The notes under the pieces: generated by a model
Database searches by the model: none
What the model was told of the DNA's origin: nothing
What the model saw: the letters and a program-made list of their open reading frames with translations, nothing else
In this document: piece by piece, positions 42,101 to 54,425 of the stretch
How the letters are laid out: the number at the start of each line of letters is the position of its first letter
Position numbering within the stretch: the first letter of the stretch is position 1
Assembly (NCBI GenBank): GCA_032718475.1
Contig: JAUCBJ010000998.1
Coordinates: forward strand, 37,441 to 101,440
Direction of reading: 5' to 3'
Source of the DNA: Nemertoderma westbladi
Lineage: Eukaryota > Xenacoelomorpha > Nemertodermatida > Nemertodermatidae
DNA length: 64,000 nt
Made by a program: the position numbers and the translations under genes

Positions 42101-44372
42101 GACAAAGGATATCTAAATAAACACATGGAATCAGTACATAAAAGGTATCAAGTATAATTGCGATTCTTGTGACAAACAATTTAGCGTCAAAGGATATCTA
42201 AAGAAACACATGGAATCAGTACATAAAGGTATCAAATCAAGTATAATTGCGGTTCTTGTGACAAATAATTTAGTGACAAAGGATATCTAAATAAACACAT
42301 GTAATCAGTACATAAAGGAATCTAGTCTAATTGCGGTTCTTGTGACAAGCAATTTAGTGACAAACAGAGTCTGAAGAAGCACATGGAATCAGTACATAAA
42401 GGAATCTAGTCTACTTGCGGTTCTTGTGACAAACAATTTAGTGACAAACAGAGTCTGAAGAAACACATGGAATTATTACATATAGAAATCAAGTTTAATT
42501 GCGGTTGTTGCGGCCAAACAATTTAGTGACAAAGGATATCTAAAGAAACACATAGAATTAGTACATAAATATATCAAGTATAATTGCGATTCTTGTAACA
42601 AACAATTTAGCGTCAAAGGATATCTAAAGAAACACATGAAATCAGTACATAAAGGTATCAAATCAAGTATAATTGCGGTTCTTGTGACAAATATTTTAGT
42701 GACAAAGGATATCTAAAGAAACACATGGAATCAGTACATAAAGGTATCTAGTCTAATTGCGGTTCTTGTAACAAATAATTTAGTGACAAAGGATATCTAA
42801 ATAAACACATGTAATCAGTACATAAAGGAATCTAGTCTAATTGCGGTTCTTGTGACAAGCAATTTAGTGACAAACAGAGTCTGAAGAAACACATTGAATC
42901 AGTACATAAAGGAATCAAGTATAATTGCAGTTCTTGTGACAAGCAATTTAGTGAAAAAGGATATCTAAAGAAACACATAGAATCAGTACATAAAGGTATC
43001 AAGTATATTTGCGGTTCCTGTGACAAACAATTTAGCGTCAAAGGATATCTAAATAAACACATGGAATCAGTACATAAAGGAATCAAGTATAATTGCAGTT
43101 CTTGTGACAAACAATTTAATTACAAAGGATATCTAACGAAACACATGTAATCAGTACATAAAAGAATCTAGTCTAATTGCGGTTCTTGTGACAAACAATT
43201 TAGTGACAAACAGAGTCTGAAGAAACACATGGAATTATTACATATAGGAATCAAGTATAATTGCAGTTCTTGTGACAAGCAATTTAGTTACAAAGGATAT
43301 CTAAAGAAACACATGGAATTAGTACTTCAAGGTATCAAATCAAGTATAATTGCGTTTCCTGTGAAAAACAATTTAGAGTCAAAGGATATCTGAAGAAACA
43401 CATGGAATCAGTACATAAAGGTATCAAATCAAGTATAATTGCGGTTCTTGTGACAAATAATTTAGTGACAAAGGATATCTAAATAAACACATGGAATCAG
43501 TACATAAATGTATCAAGTATAAATGCGATTCTTGTAACAAACAATTTAGCGTCAAAGGATATCTAAAGAAACACATGGATTCAGTACATAAAGGTATCAA
43601 ATTAAGTATAATTGCGGTTCTTGTGACAAATAATTTAGTGACAAAGGATATCTAAATAAACACATGGAATCAGTACATAAAAGGTATCAAGTATAATTGC
43701 GGTTCTTGTGACAAATAATTTAGTGACAAAGGATATCTAAATAAACACATGGAATCAGTACATAAATGTATCAAGTATAAATGCGATTCTTGTAACAAAC
43801 AATTTAGCGTCAAAGGATATCTAAAGAAACACATGGATTCAGTACATAAAGGTATCAAATTAAGTATAATTGCGGTTCTTGTGACAAATAATTTAGTGAC
43901 AAAGGATATCTAAGTAAACACATGTAATCAGTACATAAAGGAATCTAGTCTAATTGTGGTTCTTGTGACAAGCAATTTAGTGACAAACAGAGTCTGAAGA
44001 AGCACATGGAATCAGTACATAAAGGAATCTAGTCTACTTGCGGTTCTTGTGACAAACAATTTAGTGACAAACAGAGTCTGAAGAAACACATGGAATTATT
44101 ACATATAGAAATCAAGTTTAATTGCGGTTGTTGCGGCCAAACAATTTAGTGACAAAGGATATCTAAAGAAACACATAGAATTAGTACATAAATATATCAA
44201 GTATAATTGCGATTCTTGTAACAAACAATTTAGCGTCAAAGGATATCTAAAGAAACACATAGAATCAGTACATAAAGGTATCAAGTATATTTGCGGTTCT
44301 TGTGTCAAACAATTCATTAACAAAGGGAAAATGAAGACACATATACACTCAGTTCACAAAGATACCAATTAA
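39167..44372 (+). pseudogene. Decayed 84-bp zinc-finger array downstream of gene 2
   Basis: About 60 more 84-bp finger units follow in the same orientation but with repeated frame-breaking changes (TCAAATCAAGTATAA, +5; GACAAATAATTTAG, stop; AACACATGTAATCAG, stop). The same lesions recur at a 2,133-bp offset (e.g. 39481 and 41614; 40343 and 42476), so the array was duplicated after it had decayed; a third shorter copy follows at offsets of 1,539-1,623 bp. The final unit keeps the authentic end (HKDTN, stop 44370-44372) shared with gene 1. It may be a very long 3' UTR or simply an expanding satellite. Confidence 0.85.
40592..41299 (+). pseudogene. Re-duplicated open finger block (8 fingers, 235 codons)
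   Basis: Nearly identical to 38459-39166 at an offset of 2,133 bp, including the terminal KGINQV frameshift. It has no N-terminal domain and its ATG is an internal Met of the H-M-E-S-V-H linker, so independent expression is unlikely. Confidence 0.75.
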
Positions 44373-44989
44373 GGCTCCTGGTGGTGGAATCTGTAAATTA
44401 CTGACTTCAATTCCGTTTTATCAACAGAAATAAACTCCGGTACCGCGTCTGTCGGTCTGTTCATTCCTTTACTTACAAACTATATATGCGTGCACTTTGT
44501 TATCTTAAACTGAAAGTATATTATATGATTATTTTCACCATGAGTCGTGAAATAGTTATTAACCAATCAGACCCCATGCAGATATTTTGCAAAGTCAATT
44601 TTCTCGGAATTGTTCATTTTCAATTTATTAATCATCCGCTATTTTTCCACCAAATTTCTTTAATTTGGCTTATTGGAAGTGGTTTCGACAGTTATTTAAA
44701 CGTAATCTTATGACATTTTGATAAATATTTACATTTCTGTGTAATTTACCTAAATAAAAAGTTATTAAAATAATTAAAATTAAAATGGCAGTAATTTTTG
44801 TAGATTTGATGGCGCTGAGTACAAAAAATGTTTCCTTGAAATTTGGATTAAGATTGAGGGTGTAGTAATGTGTTTAATGAATTTTTTATTCCGCCGTCTG
44901 CCGCTAAGGGGAGGCCATTAATTTTATTATTTTTAAAATCTTTGTATTGATACTATTTGGCCTTCCATATGATGAAATCATTATATTAA
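44373..44989. other. 3' flank of zinc-finger locus 2
   Basis: Matches 26895-27180 (GGCTCCTGGTGGTGGAATCT; CCGCTAAGGGGAG). AATAAA at 44429-44434 is the likely polyadenylation signal of the ancestral gene. Confidence 0.6.
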
Positions 44990-45510
44990 CCTATAACCCA
45001 AATTGACAGCCATAAAAAAGTTTACGGCGGGTAATACAAAACAATGGTAATTAATTTGAATCTGAGGATAACGAACCTGATTTTATGACCTTATGTGTTG
45101 TCTAGGATGCGGATTCAGAGGGGGGGGGGGGGGGGGGATATTTTTGCCAGTCACACAGGGTCGTAATTATTTGAAAGTTGATGTTGAAAGTGAATTTATC
45201 GCTACTTTGAATTCACTGTACTTTACTTGTTGAATGTCACTCACCCTTCATTTCATAATATTTAGCATTCAGGTTAATATTGTACACAACGGTTCCTTCC
45301 GTCTGATTATTCATCATTAGATATTGATAAGTGAAAATTTATAATTGCAATCCCTTTTAACATTTATGTTACATAGGCCGGTTACATACAGTAGAGTCGT
45401 TATTCAGGTAGGTAGGCCCTACCCCCCCCCCCCCCCCCCCCCATGCTGTTCTTCAAATGTTAATGAGATTGCATGAAATTTGAAACAGAGATAGTTTCTT
45501 ACAGTTTCTA
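44990..45510. repeat. Dispersed repeat family R2, copy 2 (poly(G) then poly(C))
   Basis: Same blocks as 2378-2780 with a G run at 45119-45137 and C21 at 45422-45442, separated by extra sequence. Confidence 0.6.
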
Positions 45511-46089
45511 ATACTTAAGCCTAAGGATTTAGTATAACAGTAATCTATCTCATCTGGACCAATCAGTAAACAATATTCGCCTACGCAGTACGCATTTTGC
45601 ATACGTTACGCGTATGTCAAATCGCTCAATGGTACGGTAACAGCTGTGTGGTTGCGCGGCGTACCGTAAACATGAGCTTGCGCATTATTCGAGCTTGCGT
45701 ATTCATAAAAGCGCTCCTATCACAGAGTCGGAGAGGAGCCAATATACAAATATTTGCCAGAATAAACTCCGGCTAGTAAGGGAACTCACTAGTTCTCTTG
45801 CAGCAAACCGATTCATTTCATTTGTGTTTCAGTTTTACCAATTCACATTTGATTCCGGTGATTGCTAGCTACTGTAGGCCGAACCCTGCAAAGGGCTGCA
45901 GTTGGCACTTTACATCCATACAGTGTGCATCGTTTTGTACCTCATAGTCTAACGGTTGTCCCGGTAGGTTACTGTTCAGCAATATAACCAACCATCTAAC
46001 AATATAGAACATATCAGTAGAACTAAACTTTATAGACTCTTATTCACCGGGCCTACGTCCAGACAGTTACCATAGATACTACTACAATC
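45511..46089. other. Spacer, nothing recognised
   Basis: No open frame, RNA or repeat end that I can support. Contains short CpG-bearing stretches (GCGCGGCGTACC) unlike the surrounding AT-rich DNA. Confidence 0.4.
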
Positions 46090-46265
46090 GGCATGCTGCA
46101 TTGCAGATGCATTATTTATAAATATAAATATACATTACATTATTACTTTGGTTTTTATATATACATTACATATATATTAAGAATACTGTGCCGGATTGTC
46201 TATAAAGTTGCGCCGCCACAACTCCCTATCACCCATGACATTTGCTAGATCATCCGCATCTTTAA
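46090..46265 (-). pseudogene. LINE-A copy 3, 3' portion (left of piggyBac)
   Basis: Begins with the LINE-A 3' end (ATCGGCATGCTGCATT), contains an AT-rich insertion, and runs to CATCCGCATCTTTAA, where piggyBac interrupts. Continues at 50276. Confidence 0.85.
46262..46265. repeat. piggyBac TSD (left)
   Basis: TTAA, the obligatory piggyBac target, repeated at 50272-50275. Confidence 0.9.
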
Positions 46266-46478
46266 CCCTTTTAGTACTGAATTGGAAAATATCTTGTACC
46301 TCCAGAACCTGAATATATTTTATGAAATTATAAAAATATTTCTTAAACTTCAACAAATGTCACAGGCTTGCTTCCTTTCAAAATAATCTATGTTTCCCCA
46401 ATTATGAGGTTGTTTTTACCGTAGATTTCATTTCCGAAGTCTGTTTTTCTGTACAGCCTATCCTTCCTTATGTGTCTG

Positions 46479-46515
<37 letters not shown>

Positions 46516-46525
46516 AAATAGAAAA

Positions 46526-47075
46526 ATTGTGTTTCAACTGAAATCTGAATCTCCTTTTGGGTAATCAATGCCGTGGAATTCGAATCTAACAATAACTTAT
46601 TCATTCGATTAGCCGTTCTTCTGATATTGTCTGTCTGTCTGTCATGTTATTATGTCTGTCTGTCAAAATATTACTATCTAATCAGTTTGTTATTACGAAT
46701 TCTTAAGAAACATCTAACAGCTCCCAAGTGGCACTGAATGACGTAGAATTCAAACATTGGTTCAGATTATTAAATTATTTATCCGTTCAGCCAATATTGT
46801 CTGTCTGTCTGTCTGTCTGTTCGTCAAATATTGGGATTGTGTTTGAAGTGAAACAGATTCACTTTTTTGGGTAATCGAAGTCGAGGAATTCGAATCTGAC
46901 AATAGTTTCTTAATTCAATTAGCCGTTCTTCTGATATTGTCTGTCTGTCTGTCATGTTTTTGTTTGTCTGACAAAATATGTTAGAATCCGATCAGTTTCT
47001 TATTACGAATTCCTAATAAATTTCTAACAGCTCTGATGGGCCATTGAATGACGTAGAATTCAACATTTGTCCAGT
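46526..47075. repeat. Tandem duplication with (GTCT)n inside piggyBac
   Basis: Two copies of a roughly 309-bp segment (landmark GAATTCGAATCT) each carry (GTCT)n microsatellites (46482-46513, 46797-46822 and others). It lies between the transposase 3' end and the left TIR, so it is non-coding. Confidence 0.7.
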
Positions 47076-47226
47076 TTATTTTATAAAAAGTACAGCTATA
47101 TTTATAAAAAAATGAAAATGCCATTACAATATAACAAATACCGGTATACTGTATACCAAGTGAATATAAGTGCATAAAATATTTAGAAATATTATGGTGA
47201 TTCAGAGTAAAGTTTGTATGTTGAAA

Positions 47227-49478
47227 TTACGCTGTGTGGTAACTTTTTGAACATGCCATGCACAATGCCGGTGTATTGGGGCATTGAGGGCAATAAAACC
47301 GGGTCTTTTTTTGGATACCCTTAGAGTAACACTCGCGGCAACGGTTACGGGGCTTTGCGTCGGTAGCAGTTGGTGGAATCTCCGCAATACAGTGAACCAC
47401 AATTGGTGGAGCAGGAGAAGATGACGTTGAAGGCAGTGAATCCTGATACGTACATTTCTTCCGCTTGCGTGGAGTCTCCACAACAATCTGAGTGAGCCAT
47501 TTAATTGCCTCCTTCATAGCATCCACCATGTGAGCATTCTTGTTTTTTTCTAGTTTATACATAATAAATGCATTTACACACAACCGAGCGAAAAAGTTGA
47601 ATCCGACTTTCTTAAACCAAGCTTGGGATTTTCGAACTGGGTTGTAGTATTCGATCAACTGATCCTGAAGATCAACTCCACCCATGTTCTTATTGTACAA
47701 GTCGATGGGTGTTGGCTTCCTGTATGAAACCACATCCCCCCCACGAACATGGCGAGACTTCTCAACGTGGTCAGCCTTATCAACTGACGATAGAAAATGC
47801 ACATCTCTCTTATCAGTGAACTTAATAGCGAGAAGGTGGTTTTTCCTCATGAAGGTGGTGGATATCGGCTTCTGCTTCATTGAAGCCAACACTCCAGGTA
47901 TTCCACGTGAAGGGTTTATGGTGCCACGAATGCCAGTAGAACGGGTAAGCAAGTACTCGGCCAATCGCACACTGTTGTACCAGTTGTCTATGTGGCAAAT
48001 GTAACCCTTGTCTAAGAGTCCCGCATCATCAAGTAATAGTACCACAATATTCTCACTGTGGCTAAGCGAGGATGTCTCATCCACTTGGGGAATGTCTGCC
48101 GCCCGACCATAATAAACTCTTGCACTGAGGGCATATCCTCTCGCATCACATAGTAAAAACGATTTGATGCCAAACCGAGCCCGTTTAGTGCGGATGAACA
48201 TTTTAAAGCCAAGGCGACCCTTGTGGAGCAACAACGCCTCATCCAGGGAAAGATTCACCTGGGGTGTATACACCTTGAATAGCTCGTTCACGATGGTGAG
48301 GAATTCGTTCACCCTGGTGGCCCTCACTGTGACGTCAACATTGTCTGGGTTGGCAAATCGAATAAACTTCAGGATTTGTAAATATCGATCGCGACTAATT
48401 GATCCTGGCTGGGTAAAGAAGGGTGTTGCCATAAGTGTGTCCAACGCCCAGTACGACCTGAAATTGAAATTGATTTATTGAACAGCAGAAGCAAACACCA
48501 AAAAAGCAGGTGTGGTACTTACCGGTATTTATTAAACACAGTTTACACTACCGGTAGCCGAAAAACAACAGCAGTGTGTGCTACTGTGTACATACCTCCT
48601 ATAGTAAATGACCACACTGGACCACATCACAATGTTGACCACCTCTGTAATTATATTTATTCATTTTTTTATTTATTCATTTATTTTATATTTCCATTGG
48701 ATTTAGGGGGTAGGGGGCCCCTACTCTCCCTCTCCCTACCATGTGCCAAAACCAGCTTTAATTAGGGTTAGCCACAGTTTCCGATTAGGGTTAAAACCAT
48801 CATCTTTTGGTTAGCAGTTAGAGTTCTCAGACCCCAATCCTAAATCGCTTATACTGTATGTACTGGTAATTTAAATTAAACTATTTACCTGATATCTGGT
48901 TTGCGGATGATACCCATGTGAAAAGTTAGACCGATGAATTTCTTCATCTCAGCCACAGTGATTACCTTCCACTTCTTAGCACAAGTACCATCATCGTTTG
49001 TGTAAAATTTCTGAGCACGGATGTTTGTCCACGTGGCGACAGCTTCAAATAGCTGATCAGGTAGAAACACTTGGAAGTAGTCAATTACACTAAATTCAGA
49101 AGTGTCAATCCCATTGTTCCACCCCGGTGTTCCACTAAAATCGAATTGGACACTAAAACTAACGTCACTGGCTTCAGTGACAACATCCCACCCGTCACCT
49201 GGTAGAGGTGCAATTGCATAACGAGAGCTGCTGTCTGATGAGTCGTCGGAATCATCAACAGAACCCTCACTTGAACTACTAGCTGCATCACCCTGGTTAT
49301 CCCCACTTTCCATTCCCGTCACATCGTCACCACTTTCTCCACTACCATCAACATAATCATCGACTTCATCGTCGCTCTCATTACTTAGAGTAAAACCATA
49401 GTAATTAACAGGATGGCGATCTCTTTCAGGTCTGTCTGCCATGGCCACTGTTAGACTGTTAGACGTACAGTCACTCAA
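47227..49478 (-). CDS. piggyBac transposase (two exons)
   Basis: join(48889..49478, 47227..48457) on the minus strand gives 606 aa; the intron 48458-48888 has GTAAAT donor and TTTCAG acceptor, and splicing keeps frame (ATC AG|G). Exon 1 has an acidic Ser/Asp-rich N-terminus and the start of the DDE_Tnp_1_7 domain (KKFIGLTFHMGI). Exon 2 has the three catalytic Asp contexts LSLDEALLLHKGR, ICHIDNWYNS and MGGVDLQDQ, and ends in a cysteine-rich domain (CRECYSKG...CPQCPNTPALCMACSKSYH) that binds the TIR. No lesion seen. An alternative Met 12 codons downstream (MADRPERD) is also plausible. It cuts and pastes at TTAA. Confidence 0.92.
48458..48888 (-). other. Intron of the piggyBac transposase
   Basis: 431 bp on the minus strand, AG|GTAAATAG at the 5' end and TTTCAATTTCAG|G at the 3' end. 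Removing it joins KPDIR to SYWALDTLM, a continuous transposase domain. Confidence 0.85.
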
Positions 49479-50271
49479 TATAGGCCCTAATAATTAATAT
49501 AATCAGATAATCGTATTATATAATATAATAAATAGTATATATCAGTATATTCCAAATGGCACAAGTAGGCTGCCGGTAATAGGCTACACTTAATTTCACT
49601 AGGCCTATTACAGTATATATTATGAGAATAAATTCTACCGTAATTCTAATTCACTACGCACTACGTACCGGTAATAATAATAATAATAATTAATTGATAT
49701 AGGCCTATACCGGTAATAAATAATTATTATAAATTTATATGATAATTATAGGCCTAATAAAAAACAGCATACGTCATACACATAAGTGCAGCAGTGCCGT
49801 AAATTGATTCACAAATGACTGACTGAATATACAATTACTAACAAATGGATGGATGGAACGTAGTAGCTTTAGTCACCTACAGGATAATATTATGATGTGT
49901 TATCCAATCACAAACGAGATAACAAACCACTCCAGGGTTTAGGGCACGGTACCCCGTAATGTATAATGGATAGTAGTCAACAATCTACCTACAACCAATT
50001 CGCCCTGCCTCAACAAAGGCAGCAAAGTTGGAAGTAAAAGGCCTAGATTTGAATCTCCATAGAAGGCAAGGTAAACCCATTAGCCAATCAAATGGCTGCA
50101 AAAAAATTTCAAAAATTATTGTCCTAAGGCACTGAATAGTGAATTGGAACACTTTCTAAGGCGCTGTTGGGTGGTGGATGGCCTGCTTATCAAGTGAGAT
50201 GCCATGGTACAACAGTTGGGACATAGCGCAGGTGGTTATGGTACAACAGGTGGGACATAGTACTAAAAGGG
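49479..50271. other. 5' region of piggyBac
   Basis: AT-rich with (TAA)n at 49674-49690. Presumably holds the transposase promoter, read on the minus strand, and internal transposase-binding sites near the right TIR. No gene. Confidence 0.55.
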
Positions 50272-50275
50272 TTAA

Positions 50276-50937
50276 GGCCAGTGTCCTTTTTATTATATAT
50301 GGAACTTACAAATCCTGGACAGACTATTCAATGGTACCCATACCTTCCCCTTACGTATCCGAAGGTCTTCACCTGACTTTCGGATCCATGATCCCAAGTA
50401 GCAAAAGTTATCCACGTGCTAAATCAACCCGTAGCTAGCTGTTATGCCCTTAACGATCCGACATTTTTTGAAGGCTATCTAGGTTCACTGTCAAGATTTT
50501 GGTCTTCTTGGAGTTTACAAAAAGACCAACACTAAAAGCAATCATTTGGGCTTTCTCTAGTGATGCTGAAATTACCCCTAAGTCATCAGAAAGCTAGATC
50601 AGTAAGGTACTTTGGTGGATTTCCGCCTGTAGGCAGGCGGTTTCTGCCAGTAGTAGGGGGTGTCACCATCACCCCATCTTTATTTAGATGGTTTTAAGGT
50701 TAAGGACATGCGTGTAACATAATCAACCTCAATAATGAACAAGAATGGTGCAAGTGTGTCTCCCTGGAGGACGCCCCATAATACTTCAAATGGCACAAAT
50801 GTTGTCGAACCATCGTATACTTGATCTGATAGCTGCAACAATTTCCTCAGGAATCCCATATGCTGCCAGTTTGCTGAACACTCGTGGTGGGATACTGAGT
50901 CGAACACAAATTTCAAAAGCCGATTTTCAGTAAACAT
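50276..50937 (-). pseudogene. LINE-A copy 3, RT portion (right of piggyBac)
   Basis: Minus-strand remnants VLWGVLQGDTLAPFLFIIEVDY and upstream VFDSVSHHECSANWQHMGF match the LINE-A reverse transcriptase with many lesions. The [YF]ADD block is mutated. Confidence 0.8.
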
Positions 50938-52136
50938 CCGAAAAATATAAAACCATTAATTAATAATGGTTTCTCATTTGGAAAAGTCATTTAACATTAT
51001 AAATGTATTATCCCTGAGACCCTCTTGATTTCTAGAAGTGGACCAATTTAAGTGGCCCTCTGGTAGTCCAGTAACCATGTTCACAAGTCACTAAATATAT
51101 TCTGCCAAATTTAATATATTTCCGCGCTATCTAAAAACATTCAATTTTGGATCTAGTGTCTTACATGTTGCCAAGTCCAGACAATTACTTTCCAACCATT
51201 CAAGTTTGTCTCTGTTGCCATGGTAACCGATAACATTTGGAATGTGGACAAAATATTGAAAAAAACATGCTCAGTTCACTTCAACTTTGATCATATGCAC
51301 ATATCTTAGTTCCTCATTACACAGTAGATTTCTATTACCACTAGAACAGTCAATATAGTCACCATAGCAACGGGTATGTTTCATTATTTATGCACTTACG
51401 CTTTCTCATTTTTTCATATTTTTATATTTAGAAGGTAGTAATTTTCTTGATTTGAAAAATATATATCTGCGGTCTATCATAGCTATATTTTATATGTAAA
51501 TAATTACTCATGACCATAGCAACGGGAGATTTCCTTCTTATACACTAATTGCTTATACAGTAATTGCTAGGTAATACAAAGATAACATACAATAAAAAAT
51601 GAAAAAGATAAACAAATCAGCTAGTTTTTTTCTATTTTAAAACAAAACAAAACATATTTGTTCTAGAACAAAATTTTTATATTAAATGTTCTAGAACAAT
51701 AAAAAAAAAGTTACGAAAACTAGCCAGTATATAGAACTTGACGGGAGGGGGGTGGGGGGGGGGGGGGGGGTGTGTGAACAAATCACACTAGTACCTAATG
51801 AGTCCACAATATGTTACAGAACATAAATCAATAGTCAAAAACAGCTATCAAACAGTTATAAAAAAGGCAGGATAATGGTTACATACTATACTCGTCCCGG
51901 TCGGTCGATCAACGCAAACCGGGCGGCCCCCGGTCTACAACAGTAAGTCAAGTAAATGAAGTTAAGTCATTGCAACTATAATTTATTAATATATATTTTA
52001 AATATTAAATAAACATAAACCAATAACCATATACCATATAAACTCGTAACATATAGCAGAGGTTGTTGTTTACCCTAAATCCCGAAATAAATTCTATATA
52101 TCATAATTACCGTACTAAAATTGTTATTTATTTTTT
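50938..52136. other. Spacer with poly(G) and TGTTCTAGAACA palindromes
   Basis: Two perfect TGTTCTAGAACA palindromes at 51659-51670 and 51687-51698 and a G-rich tract at 51743-51770. No gene recognised. Confidence 0.45.
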
Positions 52137-52270
52137 ACGCAAATTGTGTTATATTGTACGCAAATTGTGTTATATTGTACGCAAATTGTGTTATATTGTA
52201 CGTAAATTGTATTATATTGTACGCAAATTGTGTTATATTGTACGCAAATTGTGTTACATTGTACTAAAAT
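52137..52270. repeat. 21-bp minisatellite
   Basis: About six copies of TACGCAAATTGTGTTATATTG. Because 21 is a multiple of three, the open frame across it (VRKLCYI repeated) is a by-product. Confidence 0.85.
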
Positions 52271-53513
52271 TTGTAGCATTCTTGAACTCGTCAAGTTGTA
52301 TTATTTCTATAATATTAGATACCGCATTGTTAAATAATTTATACTAAGGTAAGGATTCCCCATGAACATTATGAAATTGGCCTACAATTATTCTAGAAAA
52401 TTTAACTTTCCCGTTTAATTTAGCGCATTGTAGACCATACTATACAATACGGTTGTTGTGACTTGTGGAAGCAATTTAGCATAGGTAGGCTTACTCACAC
52501 ATTTATTTAACAAAAGCTTTGGTGGAGCAAGTGGGGTTCTTTTGGCGGTAGGTAGGTCTACAATGCATACTGCATACACATTTATTTAGTGGAATAAGTG
52601 GAATTTTGGGGGAAGGTGGAGCGGAGTAAACTAATTTATTTTGAAAAAGTTACTTTTATATTATTATTATTTCAACGTGTAATTTGATGCACTCTGTAGT
52701 TTGAACAATGTATCTTGACCGATAGGATACGGATGTGTGAGAGAAGTTGAGACGCAGAGATGTTACAGAAGTCAAATGTGCTAACAACCAAACTGAATCT
52801 TGATTTGCTCCAATCGTACTTATAGTAGAACGCAATTAGCAGGTTTTGGTTTACACTTTAACAGCAAAAGTTAGTTGTAAGTGTAATTAGAACTTCAGTG
52901 GTTCTACAAACACAGTGATTCTACATTAAATATCAAAATTTCATTGTCTCTTTCAACCAATTCGCTTGAGTTCCCATGGCTCTCTCCCAGACACGAGACA
53001 CCCCACAGTTAAAAGAGCTGTAAGAGTCGAAATTAGAAGAGTTTCATTGAACATTTTAGGGTTTCAAAATACATCATGCACTAAAATACACGACCTGTAT
53101 CACAAACTCGGTATTAAGAAATTTAACCAAACACAAGTAAATCAAAGAGAGCGGAATAAACCACTTCCCTTCAACCTCTGCACCACCCGCACTCCAACCA
53201 ACCCAAAGGCGCACACAGGATTGAGGAAAGGCAGGTATATTATTTATTATTATTCGCATATTATTTAATTTATTTAACCAACAAAGAAATCAATAAACTC
53301 ATGTTATTGGTAACATGCTAAAACTCATGAAGTAATATATTAAATATTTTAGCCGTGGAGGCAACCCAACTTGTAAGAAATATTAAAACTTACCTTAGGA
53401 AGATAGTATTGATACTGAAATATTAATTTTTCATGTCAACGCCTCAACGAATTTATTAAGCTAATTATTCTAAAGAATCACGATTAAATACTCAGCCAAT
53501 CATTTTGTAGGCC
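52271..53513. other. Spacer, no supported gene
   Basis: A 100-codon open frame at 52966-53268 lacks conserved features, and its middle (CACGACCTGTATCACAAA) is related to the repeat at 58465-58600, so I do not call it a gene. Confidence 0.5.
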
Positions 53514-53516
53514 TAA

Positions 53517-53827
53517 AGGCCCGTTCACATCCAACGGAACGGTACACCGAGGGGGGTACCGCAGGGCCAGCGGTACACCGCTGACTGTGAACGACCCAGA
53601 CAACAGGTGGTTGTGCGCTAATCCGCGCGGTTTACCGCAGCCCATTTAAACAATGTTAAACAAATTAATGTAATTTCCTGTTGAATTCGCAGTCCACAGT
53701 GAGACAACCAGTTACCGCAACGGTACCGTTGGGTGTAAGCGGGCTCCGCGTCGTGTACCGCTGGCTTACCGCTTCAATACCGCCAGACTACTTGACCGCT
53801 CACGCACTGTTGGATGTGAACGAGGCT
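53517..53827. mobile_element. MITE, 311 bp, PIF/Harbinger-like
   Basis: Imperfect TIRs AGGCCCGTTCACATCCAAC and AGCCTCGTTCACATCCAAC (as complement) with flanking TAA (53514-53516, 53828-53830). The interior is GC-rich relative to its surroundings and contains CGGTACACCG palindromes. No coding capacity. Confidence 0.75.
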
Positions 53828-54049
53828 TAAGGTAAACACAATAAGCAAGGTTTAGCTCTTTTTATAGTCAGCCTCATTACATCGCTGCCTAATGAGTAGT
53901 GATGAGCTGGTGGTTGGACTGGTTCCCAGTTAGGCTATGCAATGGCAAGCATGCCTTGGAATAAGGGAGCTAGTGTAGAATGACGGTTGACGGGGTATTT
54001 TAATAACTTAATTACGTTTAGATAAATTAAATATACCTATTTCATAAAA
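53828..54049. other. Spacer
   Basis: Nothing recognised. Confidence 0.3.
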
Positions 54050-54425
54050 CTGAAATAATTAACAATTATAATGGAATGGGGTATGGGGATTACGGCTGTG
54101 TCATTTTTATGTATAATTACTTATATCTTATACTATAATATAATTAATTTCTGTTAAAAGTCATGTTGAAAATGATGTTTTTACCCTACCCAACTTAATT
54201 AAGTAACTGCAAATATCTTAGCTTCTCGAAGGCTACACACAAATTCAACTTGGAAAAATTTCTAAACTCTTGCCTGATAACATGTGTAGCAAGTTTGGAT
54301 AGGTTTTACCGAGATTTGGCTGAGTTATTAACGTTTAAAATTGAACACAACAGAACAACAGACATACCGATTGAGTTAGTGGTACCTGTATGCTAAGCTC
54401 GCTTACTTTCTTGGCTCGCCCCACA
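54050..54425 (+). repeat. Repeat family R3, copy at the composite's left edge
   Basis: Matches 59330-59701 and, inverted, 63057-63430, with the landmark GGCTGAGTTATTAACGTTTA and a GGCTCGCCCCACA end. Confidence 0.75.

Larger units (their letters stand above)
46266..50271. mobile_element. piggyBac transposon, 4,006 bp, complete
   Basis: Ends CCCTTTTAGTACT...AGTACTAAAAGGG (13-bp perfect TIR) flanked by TTAA, with a spliced transposase gene on the minus strand. Inserted in LINE-A copy 3: other copies read GCATCTTCAAGGCCAGTGTC at the site, and this copy carried TTAA instead of TCAA. All functional parts appear present. Confidence 0.95.

Noticed and set aside
25243-44323. Many minus-strand open frames (LSQEPQLYLIPLCTDSMCF-type) across the zinc-finger arrays
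   Set aside because: They are antisense shadows: 84-bp and 135-bp units are multiples of three, so the opposite strand also stays open.
34652-44372. Regularly spaced repeats resembling a CRISPR array
   Set aside because: Units are contiguous coding repeats with no unique spacers, in eukaryotic DNA.
52966-53268. 100-aa frame as a gene
   Set aside because: Low complexity, no domain, and part of it is shared with the dispersed sequence near 58465-58600.
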